43,339 bases of DNA from Gammaproteobacteria bacterium (GCA_028817405.1 JAPPPS010000009.1:1-43339); one strand, 5' to 3'. Positions 26,892-36,434 are shown, numbered from the stretch's first letter. Numbers and translations are program-made. Notes: generated from the sequence alone by a model not told the origin.

Positions 26892-27967
26892 CAGGCGCGG
26901 CCGCCGGGCTTGTCGCGGCCGGATGCGCCGGCGGATGCGCCGACCAATTGGCGGCCGGATTCGCGGCCGGATTCGCCGACCAATTCGCCGGCGAATTCAT
27001 CCGCCATCTGCGCCGAGCGGCGCACCGCGGCGTCGATGCCTTGCAGCACCGCGGCGTCCAAACCGAGCGCGTCCATCTGCTGCAGCGCGGCCTCGGTGAC
27101 GCCGCCGGAGGAGGTGACTTGGCGGCGCAATTCGGCCGGCGCCAAGCCGTTGTGCTTTGCCAACAACGCCGCGCCCAACGCAGTTTGCGCGACCAATCGC
27201 CGCGCCGCGTCGCGGTCCAGGCCATGCGCCTGCGCGCCGGCCGCGAGCAACTCCATCCACTTGAAAAGATACGCCGGCCCGCTGCCGGAGATGCCGGTCA
27301 CGGTGTCGATGAGCGCCTCGTCGTCCACCCACAATGTCTCGCCGACCGCGCGCAGCACCGACTCGGCCAACGCGCGCTGCTTGCCGCTGACCAACCGGTT
27401 GGCGAACAGGCCGGAGATGCCGGCATTCACCAGCGCCGGGGTGTTGGGCATGGCGCGCACGATGGCGAATTCCGCGCCGGCCCATCGCAGAATATCGGCG
27501 CAGCGAACGCCGGCGGCGATGGAAATGAGCAGCGGCCGGTGGCGTTGCAATTGCGCGGCCGCGGATTGCACCGCCGCGCGCAGGGATTGCGGTTTGACCG
27601 CCAACACCACGATGCCGGCGGGGGCGGCGGGGGCGACGGCGGCAAATTTGGCTCCCGGGGCCGGTTCGGCGACGGCATCCGCGTGGGCGGCCGGCGCGGC
27701 TGCCTCGACCGCGGCCGCGTTGTCGTCGACGCAGGTTACGCCGCGGCCGCCGAAACGCTGTTTTAATTCCGCGCGCGCCGCGGCCGCCGGCTCCGCCACC
27801 GACAAATTGCCGCCGCACCAGCCGGCGTTCAGCAGGCCGCCGATGAGGCTGCGCGCCATGTTGCCGCCGCCGATGAAAGCGATGCGGGTCGCTGAGACCG
27901 CTGAGGCGGCCGATGTCGCTGATACCGCTGAAACCGCCGAGGCGGCCGGAGTCGTCGGGGAAGTCAT
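26891..27967 (-). CDS. proC: Pyrroline-5-carboxylate reductase with Ala/Ser-rich N-terminus and low-complexity inserts
   Basis: RIAFIGGGNMARSLIGGLL; VRAMPNTPALVNAGISGLFAN; TGISGSGPAYLFKWMELL; RRQVTSSGGVTEAALQQMD. Confidence 0.95.
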   Translation of the reverse strand: MTSPTTPAASAVSAVSATSAASAVSATRIAFIGGGNMARSLIGGLLNAGWCGGNLSVAEPAAAARAELKQRFGGRGVTCVDDNAAAVEAAAPAAHADAVAEPAPGAKFAAVAPAAPAGIVVLAVKPQSLRAAVQSAAAQLQRHRPLLISIAAGVRCADILRWAGAEFAIVRAMPNTPALVNAGISGLFANRLVSGKQRALAESVLRAVGETLWVDDEALIDTVTGISGSGPAYLFKWMELLAAGAQAHGLDRDAARRLVAQTALGAALLAKHNGLAPAELRRQVTSSGGVTEAALQQMDALGLDAAVLQGIDAAVRRSAQMADEFAGELVGESGRESGRQLVGASAGASGRDKPGGRA

Positions 27968-28005
27968 GCGCGCATTTTACTCGATTCGCGCGGCCGCTCG
28001 GACCA

Positions 28006-28755
28006 TCAATCGCGCGTCGCCGGGCGCGGCCCGAACAGCGCGGTGCCGACCCGCACCATCGTCGCGCCCTCGGCGATGGCGGATTCCAAGTCGCCGCTCA
28101 TGCCCATGGACAGGTGGTCAAGCGCCAGGCCGCCGGCGTTCAATTCATCGCGGATGGCCCGGCATCGGGCGAAAACCGCGCGCTGTTTTGCCGGCGATTC
28201 CTCCGCCGCCGGCAGTAGCATCAAGCCGCGCAGGCGCAAGTTCGGCAACTCCGCGACCGCCGACGCCAACCCCGGCAACTCCGCTTCCGCCACGCCGTGT
28301 TTGCTTGCCTCGCCTTGCAAATTCACTTGGATGAGGACATTCAGCGGCGCGCTGCCGAGCCGCGAACCGCTCAATCGCCGCGCCACCTTGAGGCTATCGA
28401 CGCTGTGCACCCAGTCGAAATGCGCGGCCACTTGGCGGCATTTGCGGCTCTGGATGTGGCCGATGAAATGCCATCGCAAATCGGCCGAGGCCGGCGCGGC
28501 GCGGCCGGTCAATTGCTCGGCCACGCGGGCGATTTTTTCCACCCCTTCCTGCGCGTAGTTTTCGGCGAAATCGCGTTGCCCCAACTTCGCCAACTTGGCG
28601 ACTTTGTCGGCGGTGTGCAGTTTGCCGACGGCGATGAGTTGCACCGCGCCGGGGGCGCGGCCGTATTGCGCGCGCCACCGCTCGATGTCGGCGGTGACGC
28701 GCGCGAAACGTTCGGCGAGCGCGCGGGCGACGGCGTTTGGAGGAGGCGGCGGCAT
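28006..28755 (-). CDS. YggS family pyridoxal-phosphate-dependent protein
   Basis: LIAVGKLHTADKVAKLAKLGQRDFAENYAQEGVEK; WHFIGHIQSRKCR; LDHLSMGMSGDLESAIAEGATMVRVGTALFG. Confidence 0.93.
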   Translation of the reverse strand: MPPPPPNAVARALAERFARVTADIERWRAQYGRAPGAVQLIAVGKLHTADKVAKLAKLGQRDFAENYAQEGVEKIARVAEQLTGRAAPASADLRWHFIGHIQSRKCRQVAAHFDWVHSVDSLKVARRLSGSRLGSAPLNVLIQVNLQGEASKHGVAEAELPGLASAVAELPNLRLRGLMLLPAAEESPAKQRAVFARCRAIRDELNAGGLALDHLSMGMSGDLESAIAEGATMVRVGTALFGPRPATRD

Positions 28756-28764
28756 GGGTTTATT

Positions 28765-30222
28765 CTACGCGCGCCGGGCGAAGCGAGCGATGGATTCGAC
28801 GCGCGCGGTGTGCGGGAACATGTCGATGACGCCGGCGTGGGTCAGGGCGTAGTCGCGGCCGCTGACCAGGGCCGCGGCGTCGCGCGCCAAAGTGACCGGG
28901 TTGCACGACACATACACGATGACGCGCGGGCCGATGGCGGGGATTAAATGGCGCACCACCGCCGCGGCCCCGGAGCGCGGCGGGTCCAGCAGGATTTTGT
29001 CGAATTGCCGGCCGGCCAGCGGCGGCGGCAGCGAGGTTTGCGTTGCGCCGTCCAGGGACTCGAGGTCGATGCGCGTGAATTCGGCGTTGTCGAGGCGGTT
29101 CAATTTGGCGTTTTGCGCGGCCCGGCGGAGCAGCCCGGGGTCGCCTTCAACGCCGAGGACTCGCGCCCCGGAGCGCGCCAGCGCCAGGCTGAAGTTGCCG
29201 ATGCCGCAGAACAAGTCAAGAATGGAATCGCCGGCCGCAGGGCGCAGCAATTCCAACGCCGATTTCACCATTAAATCATTGGCATGCGCGTTGATTTGAA
29301 TGAAGTCCGTAGGTTCAAAACGCAGGGTTAAATCATGGTTTTTCAGGCGGTAAAACAGCGACTCCGCGGCCGCGGAATCGTCGCCGCCGCCCGGCTCGGG
29401 CCACAACACCGTCACCGAATCGATGCCGCCCGGCTGCAGGAAAAACCGCACCTCGTTTTCCCGCGCAAAACGCTTCAACGCCGCCGCATCGGCCGCGCTC
29501 AACGCCTGCAAATGCCGCAGCACCAACGCCACCGCATTGTCCGCGGCCGCGACTTCCAACTGCGGAATTTGCTCGCGCGCATCGAGTTGCCCAAGCGTTT
29601 CATGCAGCGCCGGCAGCAACTTCGACAGCCGCGCATCCAGCACCGGGCATTCGCGCAGCGAGGTGATGAAGCCGCCGCCGCGCTCGCGAAAACCGACCAG
29701 CAAACCGCCCTTTTTCGGCACATAACGCAGGCCCAGGCGCGCTTTGCGGCGGTACTTCCAACGCGTACCGTGCAACGCCGGCAAGCGCGCGATTTTGCCG
29801 CCGGCACCGTCACCGTCGCCGGCACCGTCGCCACCGTCACCGGCACCGGCACCGTCACCATCGCCGCCACCGGCACCGTCACCGTCGCCGACATCAACCC
29901 CAGCCGCCGCCAACTGCCGAAACAACTCCGCTTCCTTGAACGCCACCTGCGCGTCGGCGTCGATGTGCTGCTGCGTGCAGCCGCCGCACACGCCGAAATA
30001 CGAACACCGCGGCGCGACCCGCGACGCTGATGCCTCGATGACCCGGGTCAAAACGCCGCGGTATTTTCCCCGCCGCTTCTTGCGCGCCTCGAATTCAATC
30101 CACTCGCCGGGCACTGCGCGGTCCACCGCATACACCCGGCCGTCGACTTCCACCCGCGCGGTACCGTCAGCGTCCAGCCGCCCGACCCGCGCCTGCAACA
30201 ACGCCGGCGGTTTATGCGTCAC
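28765..30222 (-). CDS. rlmD: 23S rRNA (uracil(1939)-C(5))-methyltransferase RlmD, GTG start
   Basis: CSYFGVCGGCTQQHIDADAQVAFKE; DLFCGIGNFSLALAR; ILLDPPRSGAA; YVSCNPVTLARD; insert GDGDGAGGGDGDGAGAGDGGDGAGDGDGAGG. Confidence 0.93.
   Translation of the reverse strand: MTHKPPALLQARVGRLDADGTARVEVDGRVYAVDRAVPGEWIEFEARKKRRGKYRGVLTRVIEASASRVAPRCSYFGVCGGCTQQHIDADAQVAFKEAELFRQLAAAGVDVGDGDGAGGGDGDGAGAGDGGDGAGDGDGAGGKIARLPALHGTRWKYRRKARLGLRYVPKKGGLLVGFRERGGGFITSLRECPVLDARLSKLLPALHETLGQLDAREQIPQLEVAAADNAVALVLRHLQALSAADAAALKRFARENEVRFFLQPGGIDSVTVLWPEPGGGDDSAAAESLFYRLKNHDLTLRFEPTDFIQINAHANDLMVKSALELLRPAAGDSILDLFCGIGNFSLALARSGARVLGVEGDPGLLRRAAQNAKLNRLDNAEFTRIDLESLDGATQTSLPPPLAGRQFDKILLDPPRSGAAAVVRHLIPAIGPRVIVYVSCNPVTLARDAAALVSGRDYALTHAGVIDMFPHTARVESIARFARRA
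29801..29892 (+). repeat. CACCGT/CACCGGC microsatellite inside rlmD
   Basis: caccgtcaccgtcgccggcaccgtcgccaccgtcaccggcaccggcaccgtcaccatcgccgccaccggcaccgtcaccgtcgcc. Confidence 0.9.
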
Positions 30223-31088
30223 CCACCGTCACCGGCGCCGGCGGAATCGTCACTGTCGCCGGCACCGTCATCACCGTCACCGGCACCGGCATCACCGTCG
30301 CCGACACCGTCAACGGCGCCGCCCTCCCAAGCCTCAGCAAACTCGACCAAATGCCGCTGCCCGGATTGGCGCAGCCACGCGGCCACGCGCGCGCATTCGC
30401 GGTCGAATTGCGGCGCGTCCAAGTTGCCGCGCACCACTTCCCAGTGCAGATAGACCAGCAGGGTGTTGACGACATCGACCTCGCAGTAGTCGCGAATCGC
30501 GCGCCGCCGCCCGGCCAGCCACGCGCCCCACACATCCGCGCCGCTTAAGCCGGACTTGCCGGGCAAGCCGAGCATCACCGCGATTTCGTCCAGCGGCGCG
30601 GCCGCGCGCGGCGTGAAACCGGCCAACACATCCATTAAATCGATGTGCCGCCAGTGGAATCGGTTCAGGTAATTGTCGTATCGGAAGGCGCGGTCTTGCT
30701 CGCCGATTTCCCAGTACCGCGGCGCGGCCACGCGGTGCAGCAGCGCGCGGTAGTGCAGCACCGGCAGGTCAAAACCGCCGCCGTTCCAACTGACCAAGGT
30801 CGGCGTGTACCGCGCCAAGCCGTCGTAAAAGCGCGTGATGAGTTCCGCTTCCGGCGATTCCTCGCCGCCGAGCGACCATACTTTGAAGTCGTCGCCGCGC
30901 CGCAGGGCGACCGAGATGGCGACGATGCGGTGCAGGTGCAGCGGCAGAAATTCGCTGCCGGATTTTTGCATGCGGCGCGCCGTCATCGCGCGCGCGATGT
31001 CCTCGTCGGATAAACCGTCGAGGTTGTACAGGCGCGCGCCGGCGACGGTGTCCGGCACGGTTTCGATGTCAAAGACCAAGATATTCAT
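30219..31088 (-). CDS. Predicted 3'-5' exonuclease (PolB-like exonuclease family)
   Basis: MNILVFDIETVPDTVAGARLYNLDGLSDEDIARAM; VSWNGGGFDLPVLHYRAL; HIDLMDVLAGF; YCEVDVVNTLLVYLHW. Confidence 0.88.
   Translation of the reverse strand: MNILVFDIETVPDTVAGARLYNLDGLSDEDIARAMTARRMQKSGSEFLPLHLHRIVAISVALRRGDDFKVWSLGGEESPEAELITRFYDGLARYTPTLVSWNGGGFDLPVLHYRALLHRVAAPRYWEIGEQDRAFRYDNYLNRFHWRHIDLMDVLAGFTPRAAAPLDEIAVMLGLPGKSGLSGADVWGAWLAGRRRAIRDYCEVDVVNTLLVYLHWEVVRGNLDAPQFDRECARVAAWLRQSGQRHLVEFAEAWEGGAVDGVGDGDAGAGDGDDGAGDSDDSAGAGDGG
30224..30320 (+). repeat. CACCGTC/CACCGGC microsatellite encoding the C-terminal tail of the exonuclease
   Basis: cgtcaccggcgccggcggaatcgtcactgtcgccggcaccgtcatcaccgtcaccggcaccggcatcaccgtcgccgacaccgtc. 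Confidence 0.9.
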
Positions 31089-31129
31089 GTTGTTGGCGCG
31101 GTCGCCGGAGTGGTTTTGTCGCGCGCAAT

Positions 31130-32206
31130 TTATCCCTGCACACGCAGCACGATTTTGCCGAAATGCCCGCCGGACTCCATGGCGCGGTGCGCCTCCGCGG
31201 CTTGCGCCAGCGGAAACTCCGCGGCAATCAGCGGCGCGATTTGCGCATCGGAGCCGTCGCGGTCGCCGGCGGCGAACAGCGGCAAAACCGTGGCGGCGAA
31301 TTTGGCGATGAGCGCGGCTTTCTGCGCGCGCGACCGCGACCGCAGCACCGAGCCGATGATGCGCTGGCGTTTGACCATGGCTTGCGCGAGGTTGAGTTCG
31401 GCTTTTGCGCCGCCGAGCACGCCAATCAGCATGAGCGTGCCGCCGACCGCCAGCGCGCGCATGTTGGATTGCAAGTACGGCCCGCCGATGTGGTCGAGGA
31501 TGACATCGGCGCCGCGGTTGTCGGTTACTTCGCGCACAAGTTCGGCGAAATCTTCGCGCCGGTAGTCGCTCACGGTGTCCGCGCCGAGGGCGGCCACGCG
31601 ATCGAGGTTGGCGGCGGAAGCGGTGGCGATGATTTGCGCGTCCGCCAACGCCCGGCACAACTGAATCGCCGCGGTGCCGATGCCGCCGCTGCCGCCGTGG
31701 ATGAGTACCGTTTGGCGCGCGGCCGGGTCGGTTTTGGTGTTCGCCGCGTCGCCCCCGCCGAGTCCGGGAATGGCGACGGCGGCCGCGCCGCCGCCCACGC
31801 CGGCGAGCAGGAACAGGTTGAGATACGCGGTCAGGTAGGTCTCACAAACGCACGCGGCGCGGCTGAAGTCCATGCCGCCCGGCACCGGCATCGCATGGTC
31901 GGCCTGCGCGACCGCATATTCCGCGTAGCCGCCGCCGGCTAACAGCGCCAGCACGCGCTCGCCGCCCTGCCACCCGGTGACGCCGGCGCCGACTTCCTCC
32001 ACCGTGCCGGCCGCTTCCAAGCCGAGGATTTCCGACTCGCCTTTGGGCGGCGGATAGTGGCCTTGGCGCTGAATCACATCCGGGCGGTTGACCGAGGTCG
32101 CGGCCACCTTAATTAAAATTTGCCCATCGCCGGGGCGGGGCATGTCGGCATCTCGTAAGCGCATGTTTTCCGCGCCGCCGAAACCGTCCAGCAGAATTGC
32201 TTTCAC
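31130..32206 (-). CDS. NAD(P)H quinone oxidoreductase, zinc-independent alcohol dehydrogenase superfamily (PIG3-like)
   Basis: MKAILLDGFGGAENMRLRDAD...NRPDVIQRQGHYPPPKGESEILGLEAAGTVEEVG; TVLIHGGSGGIGTAAIQLCRALADAQIIATASA. Confidence 0.92.
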   Translation of the reverse strand: MKAILLDGFGGAENMRLRDADMPRPGDGQILIKVAATSVNRPDVIQRQGHYPPPKGESEILGLEAAGTVEEVGAGVTGWQGGERVLALLAGGGYAEYAVAQADHAMPVPGGMDFSRAACVCETYLTAYLNLFLLAGVGGGAAAVAIPGLGGGDAANTKTDPAARQTVLIHGGSGGIGTAAIQLCRALADAQIIATASAANLDRVAALGADTVSDYRREDFAELVREVTDNRGADVILDHIGGPYLQSNMRALAVGGTLMLIGVLGGAKAELNLAQAMVKRQRIIGSVLRSRSRAQKAALIAKFAATVLPLFAAGDRDGSDAQIAPLIAAEFPLAQAAEAHRAMESGGHFGKIVLRVQG

Positions 32207-32571
32207 TTTCGAAACCCTCCAGTGTTGGGCGGCATTTTCCCCAACTTGGATAACCGTGACTCAATAGCGCCATGAGTTCTTCCATGTGACCTGGAAATTT
32301 CTTGAACAGACTTTCCTTGTTCAAATTTCTCGACAATCTCTCGATCTTCCATTTGCGTCCACGGATTGCCGGCATTCGATGGAACGCCGGTTCGCCGAGA
32401 ATCTACTTTGGTCTTGTGTTCAATTAATTGAACACAGTGGAATAAAGCGCGCGTGACTTTTGCCGATTGGTATGGGCTATCGTCCGGGAGCACTTCTCCT
32501 GTGATGGGGTCGACCCCATCAGCAAGCGCTTGAACGATTTTTAATGCGTCTTGATTGTTCATGGGACACAT
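32203..32571 (-). CDS. Small protein with C-terminal helix-turn-helix/SANT-like segment
   Basis: ALADGVDPITGEVLPDDSPYQSAKVTRALFHCVQLIE...WTQMEDREIVEKFEQGKSVQEISRSHGRTHGAIESRLSKLG; less GC-rich than neighbours. Confidence 0.65.
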   Translation of the reverse strand: MCPMNNQDALKIVQALADGVDPITGEVLPDDSPYQSAKVTRALFHCVQLIEHKTKVDSRRTGVPSNAGNPWTQMEDREIVEKFEQGKSVQEISRSHGRTHGAIESRLSKLGKMPPNTGGFRK

Positions 32572-32585
32572 CCTCGTTTGGAAAG

Positions 32586-35378
32586 TTAAACGGATTCCAC
32601 GCGCGCCGCGCAGAACTTGAACTCCGGTATTTTGCCGACCGGGTCCAGGGCCGGGTTGGTCAGCGCGTTGGCGGCCGCCTCGGCGTAGCAGAACGGGATG
32701 AAAACCATGCCGTCCGGCACCGCGTTGTCGGCGCGCGCTTTCAGTTCGATGACGCCGCGCCGGGTGGTGACGCGAATCGCATCGCCGGGCGCGATGTCGA
32801 GACGGCGGAGCGCCTGCGCCGAGAGCGCGGCCACCGCCTCCGGCTCGATGGCGTCCAGTACCGCGGCGCGCCGGGTGAGCGCGCCGGTGTGCCAGTGCTC
32901 GAGTTGGCGGCCGGTGCTGAGCACCAGCGGATAGTCGGCGTCCGGCAATTCATCCGGCGCGATGAGGTCGGCGGCGACTAATTTGCCGCGGCCGTCGACG
33001 GTGGGGAAACCGTCGCCGAACACGATGTCGTTGCCGGGCGCATCGGCGGCGTCGCACGGATAGGTGACCGAACTCTCGGCTTGCAGGCGTTGCCAGGTGA
33101 TGTGATTCAGCGACGGCATGACCCCGGCCATCTCGGCGAAAATGTCGGCCGGGTGTTGGTAGTTCCAATCCAGGCCGATGCGGCGGGCGATTTCTTGGGT
33201 AATCCACCAATCCTGCCGCGCATCGCCGGGGCTTTTGAGCGCGGCCCGGCCCATCTGCACTTGGCGGTTGGTGTTGGTCACGCTGCCGTCCTTCTCGGGC
33301 CACGCGGCCGCCGGCAAAATGACATCGGCGAAGGCGGCGGTCTCGGTGAGGAAAATATCCTGCACCACCAAATGCTCCAGTTTCGCCAACGCCGCGCGCG
33401 CGTGGCTGACATCGGGGTCCGACATCGCGGGGTTTTCGCCCATGATGTACATGCCGCGGATGTCGCCGTCGTGAATCGCGCGCATGATTTCCACCACCGT
33501 CAAGCCGCGTTTGGGATGCAGCGGCGTATCCCATGCGCGCTCGAACACGGTACGCGCATCGGCGTTGTCGACCGCGTTGTAATCCGGCAAGAACATCGGA
33601 ATCAAACCGGCGTCGGATGCGCCTTGTACATTGTTCTGACCGCGCAACGGATGCAGGCCGGTGCCGGGCCGGCCGATTTGCCCGGTAATCAGCGACAGCG
33701 CGATGAGACAACGCGCGTTGTCGGTGCCGTGGATGTGCTGCGACACACCCATGCCCCAAAAAATAATCGCGGCGTTTGCGCCGGCGTAAATGCGCGCGAC
33801 CGCGCGCAAAGTTTCGGCGTCGATGCCGCAATGCGGTTGCATGTTTTCCGGCGAGAAATCTTTGACATGTTTTTTTAACGCATCAAAACCTTCCACATGC
33901 GCGCGCACATAATCGCGGTCATACAATTCTTCGTCGATGATGGTATGCAGCAGCGCGTTGAGTAACGCGACATCGCTGCCGGGTTTGAACTGCAAGTGAT
34001 GAGTCGCGTGACGCGCCAGGCCGGTGGCGCGCGGGTCCAGCAAAATCAACTGCGCCGACTTCGCCGCTTGCTTGAAGAAAGTCGCGGCGACCGGATGATT
34101 GCCGACCGGATTGGCGCCGATAACCACGATGACATCCGAATCCATGGCCGCGTTGAACGGCGCGGACACGGCGCCGGAGCCGACGCCTTCCAACAACGCG
34201 GCCACCGATGATGCGTGACATAAACGTGTACAGTGGTCGACATTGTTGGTGGCGAAACCGACGCGCACTAATTTTTGGAACAGATACGCTTCTTCGTTGG
34301 AGCATTTGGCGGAGCCGAAACCGGCCAGGGCCGAGGCGTTGCCGTCGTCGTTACCGTTGCCGCTGTGTTCGTCGCGAATATTTTTCAAACCCGCGGCCGC
34401 GGCGTCCAACGCTTCATCCCAACTCGCTTCGCGGAAATGCGTCAAGGGATTCGCCGGGTCGATGGCCGTGATGTCGACCGTCTTCGGCGCATCGTCGCGT
34501 CGCAGCAACGGTGTTTGCAGGCGGTGCGGATGCGCGACATAATCAAAACCGAATCGCCCTTTGACGCATAACCGATTGCGGTTGGCCGGCCCGTCCCGCC
34601 CGTTGACCGCAACGATGGCGTTGCTCGCGACTTGGTAAGTGATTTGGCAGCCGACGCCGCAATACGGACAGACGCTGTCGGTTTCGGTGATGGCATCGTC
34701 GCCGGCATCGAAGCGCCCTACTCCATCGGCGTCGACCATGGTCGCTTCCATCAACGCGCCGGTCGGACATGCTTGTACGCATTCGCCGCATGCCACGCAA
34801 GTACTCGCGCCCATGGCGTCGTCCATGTCGAAAACGATTTTACTGCGGTGGCCGCGCAACGCCATGCCGATGACATCATTGACTTGCACTTCGCGGCAAG
34901 CGCGCACGCATAAGTTGCATTGAATGCAGGCATCCAACGCGATGTGCATGGCCGGGTGGCTGGCGTCCGCGGCCGGCACATCAACCGCATCGCGCGCTTC
35001 GAAACGACTTTCGGTGACCGCCATCTTGTCGGCCCACCGCCATAACTTCGAATCACGGTCGTGCGCGACTGCGCGCGGCGGCTGGTCAGCCAGCAACAAC
35101 TCCATCACCAACTCGCGCGACTTCTTCGCGCGCGCGTTGGCGCTGGTGACCACCATGCCTTCGGTCGCCACGCGCAAACACGACGGCGCCAACACGCGCT
35201 CGCCCTGGATTTCCACCATGCACGCCCGGCAGTTGCCGTCCGGCCGGTAATCCGGTTCCGGCGCATAACACAAGTGCGGGATGTCGATGCCATGCCGCCG
35301 CGCCGCCTGCCAGACCGTTTCGCCGCCATGCGCATCGACGGTTTTGCCGTCGAGAGTGAAACAAACAGTGTCGGTCAT
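32586..35378 (-). CDS. NAD-dependent formate dehydrogenase alpha (molybdopterin) subunit with N-terminal 2Fe-2S and 4Fe-4S domains
   Basis: GGETVWQAARRHGIDIPHLCYAPEPDYRPDGNCRACMVEI; CIQCNLCVRACREVQ; VCPYCGVGCQITY; WGMGVSQHIHGTDNARCLIALSLITGQIGRPGTGLHPLRGQNNVQGASDAG. Confidence 0.95.
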   Translation of the reverse strand: MTDTVCFTLDGKTVDAHGGETVWQAARRHGIDIPHLCYAPEPDYRPDGNCRACMVEIQGERVLAPSCLRVATEGMVVTSANARAKKSRELVMELLLADQPPRAVAHDRDSKLWRWADKMAVTESRFEARDAVDVPAADASHPAMHIALDACIQCNLCVRACREVQVNDVIGMALRGHRSKIVFDMDDAMGASTCVACGECVQACPTGALMEATMVDADGVGRFDAGDDAITETDSVCPYCGVGCQITYQVASNAIVAVNGRDGPANRNRLCVKGRFGFDYVAHPHRLQTPLLRRDDAPKTVDITAIDPANPLTHFREASWDEALDAAAAGLKNIRDEHSGNGNDDGNASALAGFGSAKCSNEEAYLFQKLVRVGFATNNVDHCTRLCHASSVAALLEGVGSGAVSAPFNAAMDSDVIVVIGANPVGNHPVAATFFKQAAKSAQLILLDPRATGLARHATHHLQFKPGSDVALLNALLHTIIDEELYDRDYVRAHVEGFDALKKHVKDFSPENMQPHCGIDAETLRAVARIYAGANAAIIFWGMGVSQHIHGTDNARCLIALSLITGQIGRPGTGLHPLRGQNNVQGASDAGLIPMFLPDYNAVDNADARTVFERAWDTPLHPKRGLTVVEIMRAIHDGDIRGMYIMGENPAMSDPDVSHARAALAKLEHLVVQDIFLTETAAFADVILPAAAWPEKDGSVTNTNRQVQMGRAALKSPGDARQDWWITQEIARRIGLDWNYQHPADIFAEMAGVMPSLNHITWQRLQAESSVTYPCDAADAPGNDIVFGDGFPTVDGRGKLVAADLIAPDELPDADYPLVLSTGRQLEHWHTGALTRRAAVLDAIEPEAVAALSAQALRRLDIAPGDAIRVTTRRGVIELKARADNAVPDGMVFIPFCYAEAAANALTNPALDPVGKIPEFKFCAARVESV

Positions 35379-35430
35379 GTTGAAGTCATCCTCCGCGAAT
35401 GCCCGCGGGTTCGTCGATAGCGCTTGCGCA

Positions 35431-36372
35431 TCAAACGGCGTTGATAAAATTCCGCGCCATTGAGAACTGCATGCGCCGGCGGTATGCGCCGTCGCCGCGC
35501 ATGCCTTTGAACGGCGTCAAGAACGCATCGCGGGTGTTGCATCGAAAATCGTCAATCGCACGGTTGAGTCGCGCAATCAACCGTTTGACTTCGCGCGCGC
35601 CGCCGAACTCGCCGCTGATGCGGGTGATGAAACGCGAGGAGTGTTTGATTTCATAACCGTCCAATGCATCCGCGTCACAGAATTGAATCGACGGCGCTTT
35701 GGTGTTGTCGAACGACACGAAGCCGAGCGCGCCGTCGGGGTCGTTGAAACGTACATGACGGTCGGTTTTGGCGACCGGCAGGTGTTTTTTTAATTCCGAC
35801 AACGCGCCGATGCGGAGGTTGTCGTGGTAAAGGGCGACGGCGCGCGCGCCGCGCGGCGTGAACAACGCCAAACACGCGGGGTTTTCGGTGTCGTTGAAAT
35901 GGATTTCATGCAGCAGAATATAAGTGTGCAACCGGTTGAAGCACAGACCGGTTTGCAGATAACTGGCCGGCATCAGAAGCGCGGCATAACCGCAATGCGC
36001 CAGACACAATTCCAAACAGTGTTTGTACAGGTCATCGTGCCGGTCGCCGGGAAACGCGATGCCGCTGCGCGTGGCCGAGTTGCGCGCCAGCCACGGCGGG
36101 TTGGTGACGGTGACGCTGTAGCCGCGCGGAAAGTCGGCGAGACAATCGCGCGCAACGACATCGGCATGCGCCGGCGCGAGGTCAAACGAATCCACCGCGC
36201 CGCATAAACCGCCGGCGCGCAAAGTGTCAACGATGTGATTGGCGCCGGCGAACGGTTCCAAGAGTCGAGATTGCGGCAGGCCGGCGGCGCGCGCCCACGC
36301 GCGAAACGGCGCGAATCGAAACGGATTGCCGCGCGTAAAAAATTGACCGAGGGCTTTTTTATCGGCAGTCAT
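35431..36372 (-). CDS. N6-adenine DNA methyltransferase-like protein
   Basis: KKALGQFFTRG; LEPFAGANHIVDTL; catalytic VTNPPWLARN (NPPW motif). Confidence 0.8.
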   Translation of the reverse strand: MTADKKALGQFFTRGNPFRFAPFRAWARAAGLPQSRLLEPFAGANHIVDTLRAGGLCGAVDSFDLAPAHADVVARDCLADFPRGYSVTVTNPPWLARNSATRSGIAFPGDRHDDLYKHCLELCLAHCGYAALLMPASYLQTGLCFNRLHTYILLHEIHFNDTENPACLALFTPRGARAVALYHDNLRIGALSELKKHLPVAKTDRHVRFNDPDGALGFVSFDNTKAPSIQFCDADALDGYEIKHSSRFITRISGEFGGAREVKRLIARLNRAIDDFRCNTRDAFLTPFKGMRGDGAYRRRMQFSMARNFINAV

Positions 36373-36376
36373 CGCT

Positions 36377-36434
36377 CAGTTTACGGTGTTTTACGGTGTT
36401 CACGGTGTTTTACGGTGTTCACGGTGTTCATGGC
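36377..36434 (+). repeat. Tandem 9-10 nt repeat (ACGGTGTTTT/ACGGTGTTC, about 5 units)
   Basis: acggtgttttacggtgttcacggtgttttacggtgttcacggtgttc. Confidence 0.9.

Noticed and set aside
26319-28334. 671-aa plus-strand ORF over yggT, proC and yggS
   Set aside because: Antisense shadow with compositional bias; the minus-strand genes have clear family motifs.
30219-31658. Full 479-aa version of the exonuclease ORF
   Set aside because: The upstream 190 residues are out-of-frame reading of the quinone oxidoreductase; a good start is MNILVFDIETVPD at 31088.
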